From Nitrososphaerota archaeon (lineage in GTDB: Archaea; Thermoproteota; Nitrososphaeria; Nitrososphaerales; Nitrosopumilaceae), in the NCBI GenBank assembly GCA_022573895.1, contig JACZTB010000003.1, positions 1 to 64,000 of the forward strand: DNA of 64,000 nucleotides, given 5' to 3'. The first letter of the stretch is position 1. The number at the start of each line of letters is the position of its first letter. The notes below the pieces were generated by a model. That model worked only from the letters and a program-made list of their open reading frames with translations. It had not been told where the DNA came from and ran no database searches. The position numbers and the translations under genes were made by a program. Positions 42,391-51,584 of the stretch are shown piece after piece.

Positions 42391-42400
42391 TGGTTTTTAT
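42391..42400 (+). promoter_or_regulatory. TATA region of rps13
   Basis: TGGTTTTTAT, part of the element GCATGGTTTTTAT that also precedes rpoN at 53436-53448. Centre 22-26 bases before the TTG start of rps13. Confidence 0.5.
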
Positions 42401-42417
42401 CGGGGTTTCTTTGAATT

Positions 42418-43029
42418 TTGGAATACTTGAGCAGTCAAGAATATAGATACATTGTAAGGATTGTGGGTAACGATATACCAGGAGAGAGAAAATCGATTGT
42501 AGGGTTGACTCAAATCAAAGGTATTGGATATAACTTTGCCACGGCAATTCTTGATACTCTAAAAATTAACATAAATTCCTATATTGGTAATCTTTCTGAT
42601 GCTAATGTACAAGCAATTGAAAAATTAATCTTGGATCCAATTGCAGGAAATTTTCCAATATGGTTTCTCAACAGAAGAAAAGACATTGAAACCGGAACAG
42701 ATTTGCATTTGTTAACATCAGATATTCCATTTACATTAAGAAATGATATTGAAAGAGAAAGAATAACTGCAAGTTGGAGAGGTTATCGTCATCTAAGTGG
42801 TCTAAAAGTTAGAGGGCAAAGAACGAGAACATCAGGAAGAAAAGGTGGAGCAGTTGGCGTTGCTAAAGGTGGACTAGCAGCTCCAGCAAAGAAGGGATCT
42901 CCAGGAGCTCCAGCAGCAGATGCAGCAGCTCCAGCAGAAGATGCAGCAACAGCCCCAGCAGATACAGAAAAGAAAGAAGCTACAGCAACAACAGAAAAGA
43001 AAGAAGCTACAGTGGAGAAAACTAAATAG
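42418..43029 (+). CDS. rps13: Ribosomal protein uS13 with Ala/Lys-rich tail
   Basis: 203 residues with a TTG start. The S13 core (about 1-150) has [38 protein letters not shown] and [15 protein letters not shown]. The last ~50 residues are a low-complexity tail of Ala, Pro, Glu and Lys ([20 protein letters not shown] then [12 protein letters not shown]) that is unusual for S13 and probably disordered, extending from the ribosome head. First of two ribosomal genes; rps4 follows after nine bases. Confidence 0.95.
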   Translation: MEYLSSQEYRYIVRIVGNDIPGERKSIVGLTQIKGIGYNFATAILDTLKININSYIGNLSDANVQAIEKLILDPIAGNFPIWFLNRRKDIETGTDLHLLTSDIPFTLRNDIERERITASWRGYRHLSGLKVRGQRTRTSGRKGGAVGVAKGGLAAPAKKGSPGAPAADAAAPAEDAATAPADTEKKEATATTEKKEATVEKTK

Positions 43030-43038
43030 GTATTAAAA

Positions 43039-43623
43039 ATGGGAGACCCAAAATATCCACGCAAGGTTTGGAGAAAACCAAAGAGACCTCTTAATTATAA
43101 ACTAAAAATGGAAGAGCTAGAAACTCTTGGTACATTTGGATTAAGAACTAAAAGAGAATTATGGAAAGCGCATACAGAATTATCACGTGTAAGACATCAA
43201 GCAAGATCATTACTTGCATTAAGACAAGAAGTTAGAGCAGAAAAAGAACCAATCTTAATGAAATCACTTGCTAGAATCGGATTAGTAAGTAGTGATGCAA
43301 CATTAGATGATGTACTTAATCTAAATGTAAATGATTTACTTTCACGCAGATTACAAACTATTGTTTCAAAGAATTTTGGATTCAAAACACCATATCAAGC
43401 AAGACAAGCAGTAATTCATGGACACATAATGATTGGGGATAGAAAAATAGACATTCCGTCATATACAGTTAGAGTAGAAGAAGAAAACAATATTCATTTT
43501 GCACCTAAATCTAAAATTCCAGAAATGTTAGAAAAGACAAAATCTGAACCAGAAACAGTAGAGACGCCTGCTGAAGAAGAACCAAAAGATAAAAGTTCTT
43601 CGACTGAAGAATCAAAAAAATAG
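43039..43623 (+). CDS. rps4: Ribosomal protein uS4
   Basis: 194 residues. KYPRKVWRKPKRPLN at the N-terminus, then FGLRTKRELWKAH and the S4 RNA-binding domain (DVLNLNVNDLLSRRLQTIVSKNFGFKTPYQARQAVIHGHIMIGDRKID). The last ~25 residues are acidic and low complexity. The usual archaeal partners rps11 and rpoD do not follow; glmS does. Confidence 0.96.
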   Translation: MGDPKYPRKVWRKPKRPLNYKLKMEELETLGTFGLRTKRELWKAHTELSRVRHQARSLLALRQEVRAEKEPILMKSLARIGLVSSDATLDDVLNLNVNDLLSRRLQTIVSKNFGFKTPYQARQAVIHGHIMIGDRKIDIPSYTVRVEEENNIHFAPKSKIPEMLEKTKSEPETVETPAEEEPKDKSSSTEESKK

Positions 43624-43664
43624 GCTTATCAGTAAATAACAACAAAATATCAAAGAGAACAGAT

Positions 43665-45425
43665 ATGTGTTCAATTATTGGTTACTTGGGAAAAGAAATT
43701 GCAGCTCCCATTCTTGTAAATGGATTAAAAAGAATGGAATATCGAGGATATGATAGTGTTGGAGTTGCAACAGAATCAGACAGAAAAATAGAATTAAAGA
43801 AAGGTACAGGAAAGGTAAATGAAGTAAATTCAAAAATCCAATTAGATACACTGCCGGGCAAAGTTGGCATAGGACACACCAGATGGGCTACTCATGGAAT
43901 GGTTACAGATCTTAATGCACATCCACATTCAAGTAATTCTGGAAAAATTGCAATAGTACATAATGGAATTGTAGAAAATTTTGAAGAATTAAAAAAACAA
44001 TTACAAAGTGAAGGATATAGTTTCAAAAGTGAAACAGATAGTGAAGTTATTGTAAACTTGCTTCAAAAAAATTATGAACTAACAAAAAATGTTAAAGATG
44101 CAATTTTAAAAACAGTTTCAGAAATAAAAGGACATTATGCATTTGTTGCATTGTTTGAAAATGGTCAACTTGCAGCAGCTAGATTTCATGAACCATTAAT
44201 TGTTGGTGTTGGTAAAGATAATGTCTTTTTATCAAGTGATGTTTTAGGATTTATTGAATATACAGATAATGCAATTTATATGAAAAGTAAAAATTTTGTA
44301 ATTTTAGATAAAGAAGGATTCCAAATTTTTGATTTTAATGGTAAAAAGATAAAATATGAAATTACAAAAGTTTCAAAAGAATTTGGAGACGCATACAAAG
44401 GACACTATGCACATTTTACATTAAAAGAAATTTATGAACAACATGAAACAATTTTGAAAGCTGGAGAAAAAACGGCAGATGCAATTGAAAAAACAGCTGA
44501 CTATATCAGACTTGCAAAAAATATCTATATAACTGGAAGCGGAACTAGTTATAATTCTGCACTTATTGCAAAGCAAATTCTGTCAAAATATGCCAAAATT
44601 AAGATAGAGCCAATCATTTCAAGTGAACTCCAATTTTCACCAGATACTATTGAAGAAAATTCTATTCTAATTGCAATATCTCAAAGTGGAGAAAGTGCAG
44701 ATGTCCTAGACGCAGTAAGAATAGCAAAAAAAGCAAATTGTAAGATTATTTCTATTGTTAATTTACTTACATCATCACTTACACGCAAATCAGATGTAGT
44801 TATAGGAATGAATTGTGGACCCGAAATTGGGGTTGCAGCAACAAAAAGTTTCACAGCACAACTTGTAATAATCTACAAAATTGTGCAAAAATTAAGTAAT
44901 GATGACATAACAATTAATTTCAAAAAGTTCTCTGAATCAATTTTAAAAATATTAGAGAATCCAACAAGAATTCAGATGATTGCAAAAGAATTAAAGGAAA
45001 TTTCAGACATTTATGTTTTAGGTAGGGGAATAAATTATCCGATTGCAATAGAGGCAGCACTAAAACTTAAAGAATTAACATACATTCATGCAGAAGGAAT
45101 TCCAGGAGGAGAATTAAAACATGGACCTCTTGCATTAATGGATTCAAACACATTTGTGATAATTTTCAATCCAAATGATTCAACGTATTCAGATACGCTT
45201 ACAAGTGCAAGAGAGATCAAAGCTCGTGGAGCAAAAATTATTGGAGTTTCAGATATAGAAAGTGATGTTTATGATTACTGGATAGAAATTCCAAAAATAG
45301 ATGAAGTGTTATATCCAATTTCAGAAATTATTCCGATACAGTTGTTATCATATTATGCTGCACTTGAAAAAGAAACAGATCCGGATTACCCTAGAAACCT
45401 AGCAAAATCAGTTACAGTAAAGTAA
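43665..45425 (+). CDS. glmS: Glucosamine-fructose-6-phosphate aminotransferase (isomerising)
   Basis: 586 residues, usual length. MCSIIGYLG with the catalytic N-terminal Cys2, GHTRWATHG and the glutamine-binding HNGIVENFEEL form the glutaminase domain (1-220). Two SIS domains follow: TGSGTSYNSALIAKQIL and ISQSGESADVLDAVRIAK near residues 285-345, and ATKSFTAQL/GRGINYPIAIEAALKLKE/HAEGIPGGELKHGP later. It makes glucosamine-6-phosphate for glycans and lipid headgroups. Its 3' end overlaps the end of the convergent cobT-like gene by 14 bases. Confidence 0.97.
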   Translation: MCSIIGYLGKEIAAPILVNGLKRMEYRGYDSVGVATESDRKIELKKGTGKVNEVNSKIQLDTLPGKVGIGHTRWATHGMVTDLNAHPHSSNSGKIAIVHNGIVENFEELKKQLQSEGYSFKSETDSEVIVNLLQKNYELTKNVKDAILKTVSEIKGHYAFVALFENGQLAAARFHEPLIVGVGKDNVFLSSDVLGFIEYTDNAIYMKSKNFVILDKEGFQIFDFNGKKIKYEITKVSKEFGDAYKGHYAHFTLKEIYEQHETILKAGEKTADAIEKTADYIRLAKNIYITGSGTSYNSALIAKQILSKYAKIKIEPIISSELQFSPDTIEENSILIAISQSGESADVLDAVRIAKKANCKIISIVNLLTSSLTRKSDVVIGMNCGPEIGVAATKSFTAQLVIIYKIVQKLSNDDITINFKKFSESILKILENPTRIQMIAKELKEISDIYVLGRGINYPIAIEAALKLKELTYIHAEGIPGGELKHGPLALMDSNTFVIIFNPNDSTYSDTLTSAREIKARGAKIIGVSDIESDVYDYWIEIPKIDEVLYPISEIIPIQLLSYYAALEKETDPDYPRNLAKSVTVK

Positions 45426-46485
45426 ATAATCTGTGATATTCTTTTTCTGCCAACTCTAAAAATTTTGCAGAATCATTTCCCGTTTTAAGCATGGATGAAA
45501 TAATGCTACCGCCTGCACCCACGCCATCTTTTGCAAATCCTTCTGAAAATGCTCTTAAACCAGAATACTGTGAATTTTTTAAACCTGGATCAACAGAGAT
45601 TGCAGGAATGTCAGAAATTTTCTGGATCAGGGTCTTGAAATTTGCACTTTGATCATTTGTAATGTAAGAGGTTGTTCCAATTGCAGTATTTTCTTCATTA
45701 AATCCAATTTTTGATGCAAATGCCAATACTGCAGTCATCTGGGTTCCACCTGCCAACATTACTTTAGAAACATCAGAAGCAGAACTTAACATTCCTGCAA
45801 CAAAAGGAATCATTGGATCTCCAACCTTTGCAATAATACTGTAAGGATGATCAGAGTTAATTCTTTCAAGTGCAGAATCAACAACTTGATTTTTTAATTC
45901 AATAGGATTGTTTGGAATGCTGGAACTTACTTTAGCATCAAAACCTAATGCTCTCAATACAGCTAATGCAGTGGTTGTTCCACCAGGAATGCTCTCACCA
46001 ATTATTAGACAATCAGTGAGAGATGCCATACTTCTTCCTACAATTCGACCATAATCAACAGCATGAGATACTTGAGAATCAGTCATAGCGTCTTCAGTTA
46101 AAATATTTTTTCCAAAAGATAATCCTGTTTCAATAAAAGGTAGTTGAGGAGAAATTTTACTACCAGCGTTAATTGTTAAATGAGGAATACTTGCAGATTC
46201 CAAGGCAGTTTTAGTTAATAATCCAGGAGTTGGTTTTCCATCAGGAGTCATTGGAATATTATTAATTGTTTTACAATAGCCATAATGAAGATATTCTGCA
46301 TCAGCTGGAGGAGTAAACTGTATTGAATTCTTGTCTGCACCTGCAAAAGTAATTCCAGAAATTTCACAAGTTTCAGTATATGAAATTACAAATGAAAAAA
46401 GGAATCTTCCTGACTTTATAGTTTCAAGAAAATTTTCAGCTTTTTCAACATTACCAAATAGTTCAAAATTTTCCAAAAAGTTCAC
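45412..46485 (-). CDS. CobT-like protein (archaeal TIGR00303/UPF0284 family)
   Basis: 357 residues. The segments GESIPGGTTTALAVLRALGF, VMLAGGTQMTAVLAFASKIG and GVGAGGSIISSMLK match the archaeal relatives of nicotinate-nucleotide-dimethylbenzimidazole phosphoribosyltransferase. In archaea the family is linked to cobamide lower-ligand attachment, but the exact reaction is not settled. It starts four bases inside the end of the metallo-hydrolase gene, as part of nnrE-hydrolase-cobT. Confidence 0.85.
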   Translation of the reverse strand: MNFLENFELFGNVEKAENFLETIKSGRFLFSFVISYTETCEISGITFAGADKNSIQFTPPADAEYLHYGYCKTINNIPMTPDGKPTPGLLTKTALESASIPHLTINAGSKISPQLPFIETGLSFGKNILTEDAMTDSQVSHAVDYGRIVGRSMASLTDCLIIGESIPGGTTTALAVLRALGFDAKVSSSIPNNPIELKNQVVDSALERINSDHPYSIIAKVGDPMIPFVAGMLSSASDVSKVMLAGGTQMTAVLAFASKIGFNEENTAIGTTSYITNDQSANFKTLIQKISDIPAISVDPGLKNSQYSGLRAFSEGFAKDGVGAGGSIISSMLKTGNDSAKFLELAEKEYHRLFTLL

Positions 46486-47093
46486 TGACCCATCATTTCA
46501 ACAAATTGTTGTTCAGTTCGTTTTTGCATAACATGGTTGGTGATTTTCTCTTGTCCAATAGTTGATATTTCTGAATTGCCATAGTTATGACCGGAATATA
46601 ATACCAAATTATTATCTAAAGTATAGAGAACATCAAAAAGACTATGATAGAGTTCTTTTGCACTTCCTCCAGGCAAATCAACCCTACCACAATTTCCAAC
46701 AAACAATGTATCACCTGAGAAAATTTTATTGTCGCCTATTAGACATATACTATCCCTAGAATGTCCAGGAGTATGAAGAACTTTTAATTTTGAATTACCA
46801 AATTCGATATAATCTCCATCCTTTACTGTAATGTCATGCTTTAATTCAGAAAATTCATGCTGAATGATGGGAGCTTTGGTTGATTCAGTCATTGCCTCAT
46901 TTCCCAGGGTATGATCAAAATGATGATGTGTGTTTACAATGTATTTGATTTTTAGATTATTTCTTTTTATGATCAGTTCTAATTCTAAAAGTTCCCAGGA
47001 TGGGTCAATAATGATTGCTTCATTTGTATCTTCATCTTCAACAATGTAGGTAAAGTTCTGCATGTTTCCAACTTGGATTTGATGAACTTTCAT
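46482..47093 (-). CDS. MBL-fold hydrolase (glyoxalase II-like)
   Basis: 203 residues. The metallo-beta-lactamase motif THHHFDHTLGNEAM, then HTPGHSRDSICLIGDNKIFSGDTLF and YSGHNYGNSEIS give the two-metal site. Such proteins hydrolyse thioesters or related bonds; substrate unknown. It is translationally coupled (four-base ATGA overlaps) to nnrE upstream and the cobT-like gene downstream, so it may repair or process nucleotide- or glyoxal-derived compounds. Confidence 0.88.
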   Translation of the reverse strand: MKVHQIQVGNMQNFTYIVEDEDTNEAIIIDPSWELLELELIIKRNNLKIKYIVNTHHHFDHTLGNEAMTESTKAPIIQHEFSELKHDITVKDGDYIEFGNSKLKVLHTPGHSRDSICLIGDNKIFSGDTLFVGNCGRVDLPGGSAKELYHSLFDVLYTLDNNLVLYSGHNYGNSEISTIGQEKITNHVMQKRTEQQFVEMMGQ

Positions 47094-47737
47094 AAAATGC
47101 CCTCTTCTGCTTCTGGCGGGATTCCAATTTTTTCTGTATACAATTCTCCTGTCAAGTCTTTTCTTTTAGGAATTCCTTGTTTCATTCTATGAAATGTAAC
47201 GGTCATGTCACATTTTGTGTAGATATTTGCAGTCTCTCCTGTTTGTGGATTTAATCCAGATGGTACATCTACTGCAAACTTGTAACAATCTGTTTGATTG
47301 ATATAATTAATGGCAGATGCATATGGCTCTCGAATCTCTCCAGAGATACCAGTACCAAAGATACCATCGACTATGATATCAGGTTTGAAATCAAAGTCAA
47401 AAGAATCTCCTGACTTTAGTTTCACAGATGGCATTTTCTGCAAGATTAACCAATTCCAATTACTTTCCTCGGTTTTGATTTTATCATGAGTGCCAAGGAG
47501 CATTACTGTAACTTTTGCACCGTAACCAGCTAAATGTCTTGCCATTACCAAACCATCACCGCCATTATTACCCAATCCTACAAAAATCAGAATATTTTTT
47601 GATTCTACATTTCCAAGTTTGCCAACTAATCGTCTAACTGACGCAGCACCCGCATTTTCCATCATGAATTTTTTTAAAAATCCCATATCATGACCTTTGT
47701 TTTCAATCTGATACATTTGATCAACAGTAATTTCCAT
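47090..47737 (-). CDS. nnrE: NAD(P)H-hydrate epimerase (YjeF N-terminal domain)
   Basis: 215 residues, the YjeF_N domain only. FVGLGNNGGDGLVMARHLAGYGAKV is the nucleotide-binding signature, and IIVDGIFGTGISGEIREPYA and FAVDVPSGLNPQTGE complete the active site. It interconverts the epimers of damaged NAD(P)H hydrate for repair by a separate dehydratase, which is not in this window. First gene of nnrE-MBL-cobT. Confidence 0.9.
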   Translation of the reverse strand: MEITVDQMYQIENKGHDMGFLKKFMMENAGAASVRRLVGKLGNVESKNILIFVGLGNNGGDGLVMARHLAGYGAKVTVMLLGTHDKIKTEESNWNWLILQKMPSVKLKSGDSFDFDFKPDIIVDGIFGTGISGEIREPYASAINYINQTDCYKFAVDVPSGLNPQTGETANIYTKCDMTVTFHRMKQGIPKRKDLTGELYTEKIGIPPEAEEGIL

Positions 47738-47857
47738 AATTTACAAGAAAATCATATCCAAAATAAGAGCTTTGGGAATGTGTTTTAGGTAAAAAATAAT
47801 TTTTATGTCAAAAATTCTAATGATTTATCAACTACATACATCTAAAACCACTAGACA

Positions 47858-49120
47858 ATGAGTTCTGCAGGAAAAATAATAGTAATTGCAATTCTATCTA
47901 TCATAATTGTAATTGGGTTAGGTTATGTAATTGGAGGTTCAGATACTGAGGTTAGTGAATCTACAGAATTATCAGGTGTTATCGATATAGGATTAATTTT
48001 ACCACTTTCAGGGGATTTAGCTACTCATGGATTAGAAAACTTGGAAGGCTCAAAATTTGGAGTAATTGAGTTTAACAAGCATTTAGAGGAAATAGGAGCG
48101 CCATGGGTACTAAAAATGACTTCAGAGGATTCTGCAACTAGTCCAGTCATTGCATTAGAAAAATTAACTGCATTAAACGCTAAAGGTATTAAAATGATAG
48201 TTGGTCCTGAAACTAGTTCTAACATTAGAAACATGAAAGGATATTCAGATGCAAACAACATGTTACTAGTTAGTTGCTGTTCATCAGCTCCATCTTTGGC
48301 AATTCCAAATGATAGTGTGTATCGTCTAGTTCCAGATGATTCTAATCAAGGCACTGCACTTTCAAAGCTAATTCAACATGAAGGAATTGAAGTACTAGTT
48401 CCTATTTGGAGAGCAGATACATGGGGTGATGGATTAAGTGCTGCTACTACTAGTTCATTTGTTCAACGGGGCGGGATTATAGATGATGGTATTCGTTATT
48501 TTCCAGAGTCTCCAGAATTTTCTGTATCAACATCAATACTTGCTGAAAAAGTACAAGGATATGTAGATGAGTATGGAAAAGACAAAGTAGGTGTTTTGTT
48601 TTTAGGATTTGCTGAAATTTTACAATTTATACAATCAGCATCAGAACATGATATTTTAGATAAAGTGAGATGGTTTGGACCTGGAGCTAATACTAAAGAA
48701 CATAAATTAATTGATGATCCAATTGGTTTAGAGTTCTCAACTAATGTTCAATTTACTACAGTTCAATTTGCAGCATCTAAAATTACTGATACTGGTGCTG
48801 TAAATCCAATTTATGAGAAAGTGCAAGATCATCTAACTGAGACACTTGGGACAGAGCCCAACTCATTTGTGCTTTCTTCATATGATGCTGTTTGGATTAT
48901 TGGCCTTTCAATACTTGAAACTCAAAGTACAGATGTTACTAAAATAAAAGCAGTGATTTCAGATATTGCAGAAAACTACAGCGGTGCAATTGGCCCCACA
49001 ATACTCAATGAGGCAGGTGATTTGGCACAAGCAGATTATGAAATCTGGGGAATTAGAGATGGAGAGTGGAAATTATTAGGACTGTATACCCAGTCTACTG
49101 ATTCAATATCACTAATTTAG
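47858..49120 (+). CDS. ABC transporter substrate-binding protein (Liv/Urt type)
   Basis: 420 residues, exported with an uncleaved N-terminal anchor (residues 7-28). IDIGLILPLSGDLATHGLEN, GVIEFN, IVGPETSSNIRNMKGYSDAN and the late LSSYDAVWIIGLSIL match periplasmic-binding type I proteins that bind branched-chain amino acids, urea or amides. The ligand cannot be decided. It faces away from the ATPases on the other strand and its stop is shared by four bases with that of the livF-like gene. Confidence 0.9.
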   Translation: MSSAGKIIVIAILSIIIVIGLGYVIGGSDTEVSESTELSGVIDIGLILPLSGDLATHGLENLEGSKFGVIEFNKHLEEIGAPWVLKMTSEDSATSPVIALEKLTALNAKGIKMIVGPETSSNIRNMKGYSDANNMLLVSCCSSAPSLAIPNDSVYRLVPDDSNQGTALSKLIQHEGIEVLVPIWRADTWGDGLSAATTSSFVQRGGIIDDGIRYFPESPEFSVSTSILAEKVQGYVDEYGKDKVGVLFLGFAEILQFIQSASEHDILDKVRWFGPGANTKEHKLIDDPIGLEFSTNVQFTTVQFAASKITDTGAVNPIYEKVQDHLTETLGTEPNSFVLSSYDAVWIIGLSILETQSTDVTKIKAVISDIAENYSGAIGPTILNEAGDLAQADYEIWGIRDGEWKLLGLYTQSTDSISLI

Positions 49121-49848
49121 GAAATTCCCAAGTATAACTTTCCAAGTTCTGGATGGCTCAATAATTCATCAGATTTTCCTTTGAACACGCTCTTGCCATT
49201 GGCAAAAAGATAAACAAAGTCGCCCAAAGTTAGGGCTCTTTTAACATTTTGTTCCACCAAAATAATTGTAATTCCAAAATCATCTCTTAGTTGTTTAATT
49301 TTCGAGAGTACCTCATTAGCTAGTTTTGGAGAAAGACTAGCAGTTGGTTCATCAAAGAGCATAACATTTGGTTGTCTGATCATGGCCATACCCATAGCAA
49401 GCATTTGACGTTCTCCACCACTGAGAGTATTTGATTTTGATTTTTCAAATTCTTTCAATATAGGAAATGTTTCAAATATTTCAGGCATTCTCTGAGACAC
49501 AAGTTTTGAATTTAAGGTATAGCTAGCCATAATGAGATTTTCCTTTATAGTAAGATTAGAAAATATATTGTTCATTTGTGGAAGATATGCAATTTTTTTC
49601 CGGGCAACTTGATGAGGTGCAAGACCAGTAATTTTTTCACCATTATAACTAATTTCTCCAGAATATACAGTACACAAACCAAAAATACTTTTGAGTAAGG
49701 TACTTTTTCCACTTCCATTTGGTCCCACCACTACAGTAATTTCTTTTTCTTTTGCATCAAAATCTACATCAAAAAGAATATGACTATTTACATATCCAGA
49801 GTTTAGTGTATCTACATGAATAGTTGAATGGATAGTTTTTTGTGACAT
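49117..49848 (-). CDS. ABC transporter ATP-binding protein (LivF type)
   Basis: 243 residues. Walker A VVGPNGSGKSTLLKS, the Q loop in YLPQMNNIF, the signature LSGGERQMLAMGMAMI, Walker B VMLFDEPTASLSP and the H loop near ILVEQNVKRAL. It powers the Liv/Urt transporter. It starts one base after the stop of the livG-like gene. Together with the permeases at 50658 it makes a complete importer in three transcription units. Confidence 0.95.
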   Translation of the reverse strand: MSQKTIHSTIHVDTLNSGYVNSHILFDVDFDAKEKEITVVVGPNGSGKSTLLKSIFGLCTVYSGEISYNGEKITGLAPHQVARKKIAYLPQMNNIFSNLTIKENLIMASYTLNSKLVSQRMPEIFETFPILKEFEKSKSNTLSGGERQMLAMGMAMIRQPNVMLFDEPTASLSPKLANEVLSKIKQLRDDFGITIILVEQNVKRALTLGDFVYLFANGKSVFKGKSDELLSHPELGKLYLGIS

Positions 49849-50607
49849 TTATTCTCCCAGATAAGATTCCATTACTTTTGGATGTTTAATGACATCATCA
49901 GAACTTCCTTGTGCAATAATTTTTCCTCTATTCATTGCAAAGACATGATCTGCATATTGTAATGCAATATCTAATCTATGTTCAACAATTAAAAATGTAA
50001 TTTTTTGTTTTTTACAAAGACTAGAAATTTTTTCAAATATCTCATGGGCTAATGTTGGATTTACTCCTGCAATAGGCTCATCCATAAGAATCATCGAAGC
50101 ATCAGACATCATTGCTCTACCTAATTCAAGAAGTTTTTGCTGACCTCCGCTTAGATTTTGACTGATAGTATCCTTTTTTTCCACAAGAGAAACTATTTCC
50201 ATAATTTTCATTGCTTTATCTGTAATTCTTTTCTCATCATTTTTCCATTTTGATTTTAATGGTGCTATGAGAAATGATTCACCAGCATTTCCACTGCTAG
50301 AAATTAAAAAATTCTCCATTGTTGTAAGAGTGTTAAATGGTTGAGGTATTTGCCAAGTTCTAACTAGACCAGTCTTGTAGGTATCAAACAATCCTTTTTG
50401 AGTAATATCAGTTCCATCAAAAATTATCTTGCCATCATCAGGTTTTAGAAGACCAGAAACTACATTGATGAGAGTGGTTTTTCCACTTCCATTTGGGCCA
50501 ATTAATTGATATAATTTACCTTGTTCTATTTCCATATCAATTCCGTCTAAAACAGTAAGACCGCCAAAATTCTTTGTGATACCTGAAATAGATAAAATAC
50601 TCATCAA
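49849..50607 (-). CDS. ABC transporter ATP-binding protein (LivG type)
   Basis: 252 residues. Walker A LIGPNGSGKTTLINVVSG, LivG-type TWQIPQPFNTLTTMEN segment, signature LSGGQQKLLELGRAMM, Walker B MILMDEPIAGVNP and the H loop in IVEHRLDIAL. Partner of the livF-like ATPase. Its start is 50 bases from the permease start on the opposite strand, so the two share a promoter region. Confidence 0.95.
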   Translation of the reverse strand: MMSILSISGITKNFGGLTVLDGIDMEIEQGKLYQLIGPNGSGKTTLINVVSGLLKPDDGKIIFDGTDITQKGLFDTYKTGLVRTWQIPQPFNTLTTMENFLISSSGNAGESFLIAPLKSKWKNDEKRITDKAMKIMEIVSLVEKKDTISQNLSGGQQKLLELGRAMMSDASMILMDEPIAGVNPTLAHEIFEKISSLCKKQKITFLIVEHRLDIALQYADHVFAMNRGKIIAQGSSDDVIKHPKVMESYLGE

Positions 50608-50657
50608 AATCTCAAAGGCGTAAAGAAATTAAGGGTTTTCGATCTTGGAATAATATC

Positions 50658-51584
50658 TTGCCTCTTGATCCAATATTTTCTGATGCCATAATTTTTGCAA
50701 GTCTTTTAGCACTGCTTAGCATTGGACTCACACTTACATATCTTACAACAAGGGTTCCAAATTTTGCTCACGCGTCATTTGCCACTATTGGTGTATACAT
50801 TGCATTAGTTACAACAAGGATTTGGGATAGTACACCATACATTGCAATTCCAATTGCATTTGTAATTTCAGGCATAGTAGCTGTTGCTTTGTATACTTTT
50901 ATTTTAAAACCATTAATTCGTAAAGGTGCGTCTCAAGCAATTCAGATGGTTGCAACTCTTGCATTCGATTTAATAGTAATTGCACTGCTAAACATTTTTG
51001 CAGATTATATTGTAAAAACATATCAAGTTACATCTAGAGAATTTACACTACGAAGTTATGATGTAGAGTTTATGGGACTGCCATTGATTGTTTTTGCAGC
51101 ACCAATTACAATTGCTATTTTGGCAATTACACTACACATTGTATTAAGAAAAACAAAATTTGGTATTGCAATGAGGGCTGCAACTGAAAATTCTGACTTG
51201 TCAGGAATAGTTGGAATTAATGTAAAGTTGATTTTTGGTGTAGCATGGCTTTTGGGAGGAGGTATTGCAGGAATAGCTGGTGCTTTAATGTCATTATGGT
51301 TCCAAGGAGATCCTAGTTTAGGTCCTCAGTTAATACCAAGTATCTTTGCAGCAAGTATTGTAGGAGGATTTTTCAGTATTTATGGTGCAATAGCTGGAGG
51401 TTTGCTGGTTGGATTAACCGAAGTTTTAGGAACACGATTTTTAGCAGGTGAATTTGGTTCTTGGTTGATTGCATACAGGCCACTAATTCCACTAGTGTTC
51501 ATTGTTGTCACATTACTATTAGCACCACGTGGTCTGGCAGGAATTAACTGGTCAAGGTTGAGGAGACATGGTTCTAGAAAATGA
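50658..51584 (+). CDS. ABC transporter permease (LivH type)
   Basis: 308 residues, TTG start, about eight membrane segments. ALLSIGLTLTYLTTRVPNFAHASFATIG near the N-terminus, MRAATENSDLSGIVGINV (the EAA-like loop that contacts the ATPases) and the final LAPRGLAGINW are typical. It overlaps the livM-like gene by 17 bases, so the two permeases are translated together. Confidence 0.95.
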   Translation: MPLDPIFSDAIIFASLLALLSIGLTLTYLTTRVPNFAHASFATIGVYIALVTTRIWDSTPYIAIPIAFVISGIVAVALYTFILKPLIRKGASQAIQMVATLAFDLIVIALLNIFADYIVKTYQVTSREFTLRSYDVEFMGLPLIVFAAPITIAILAITLHIVLRKTKFGIAMRAATENSDLSGIVGINVKLIFGVAWLLGGGIAGIAGALMSLWFQGDPSLGPQLIPSIFAASIVGGFFSIYGAIAGGLLVGLTEVLGTRFLAGEFGSWLIAYRPLIPLVFIVVTLLLAPRGLAGINWSRLRRHGSRK

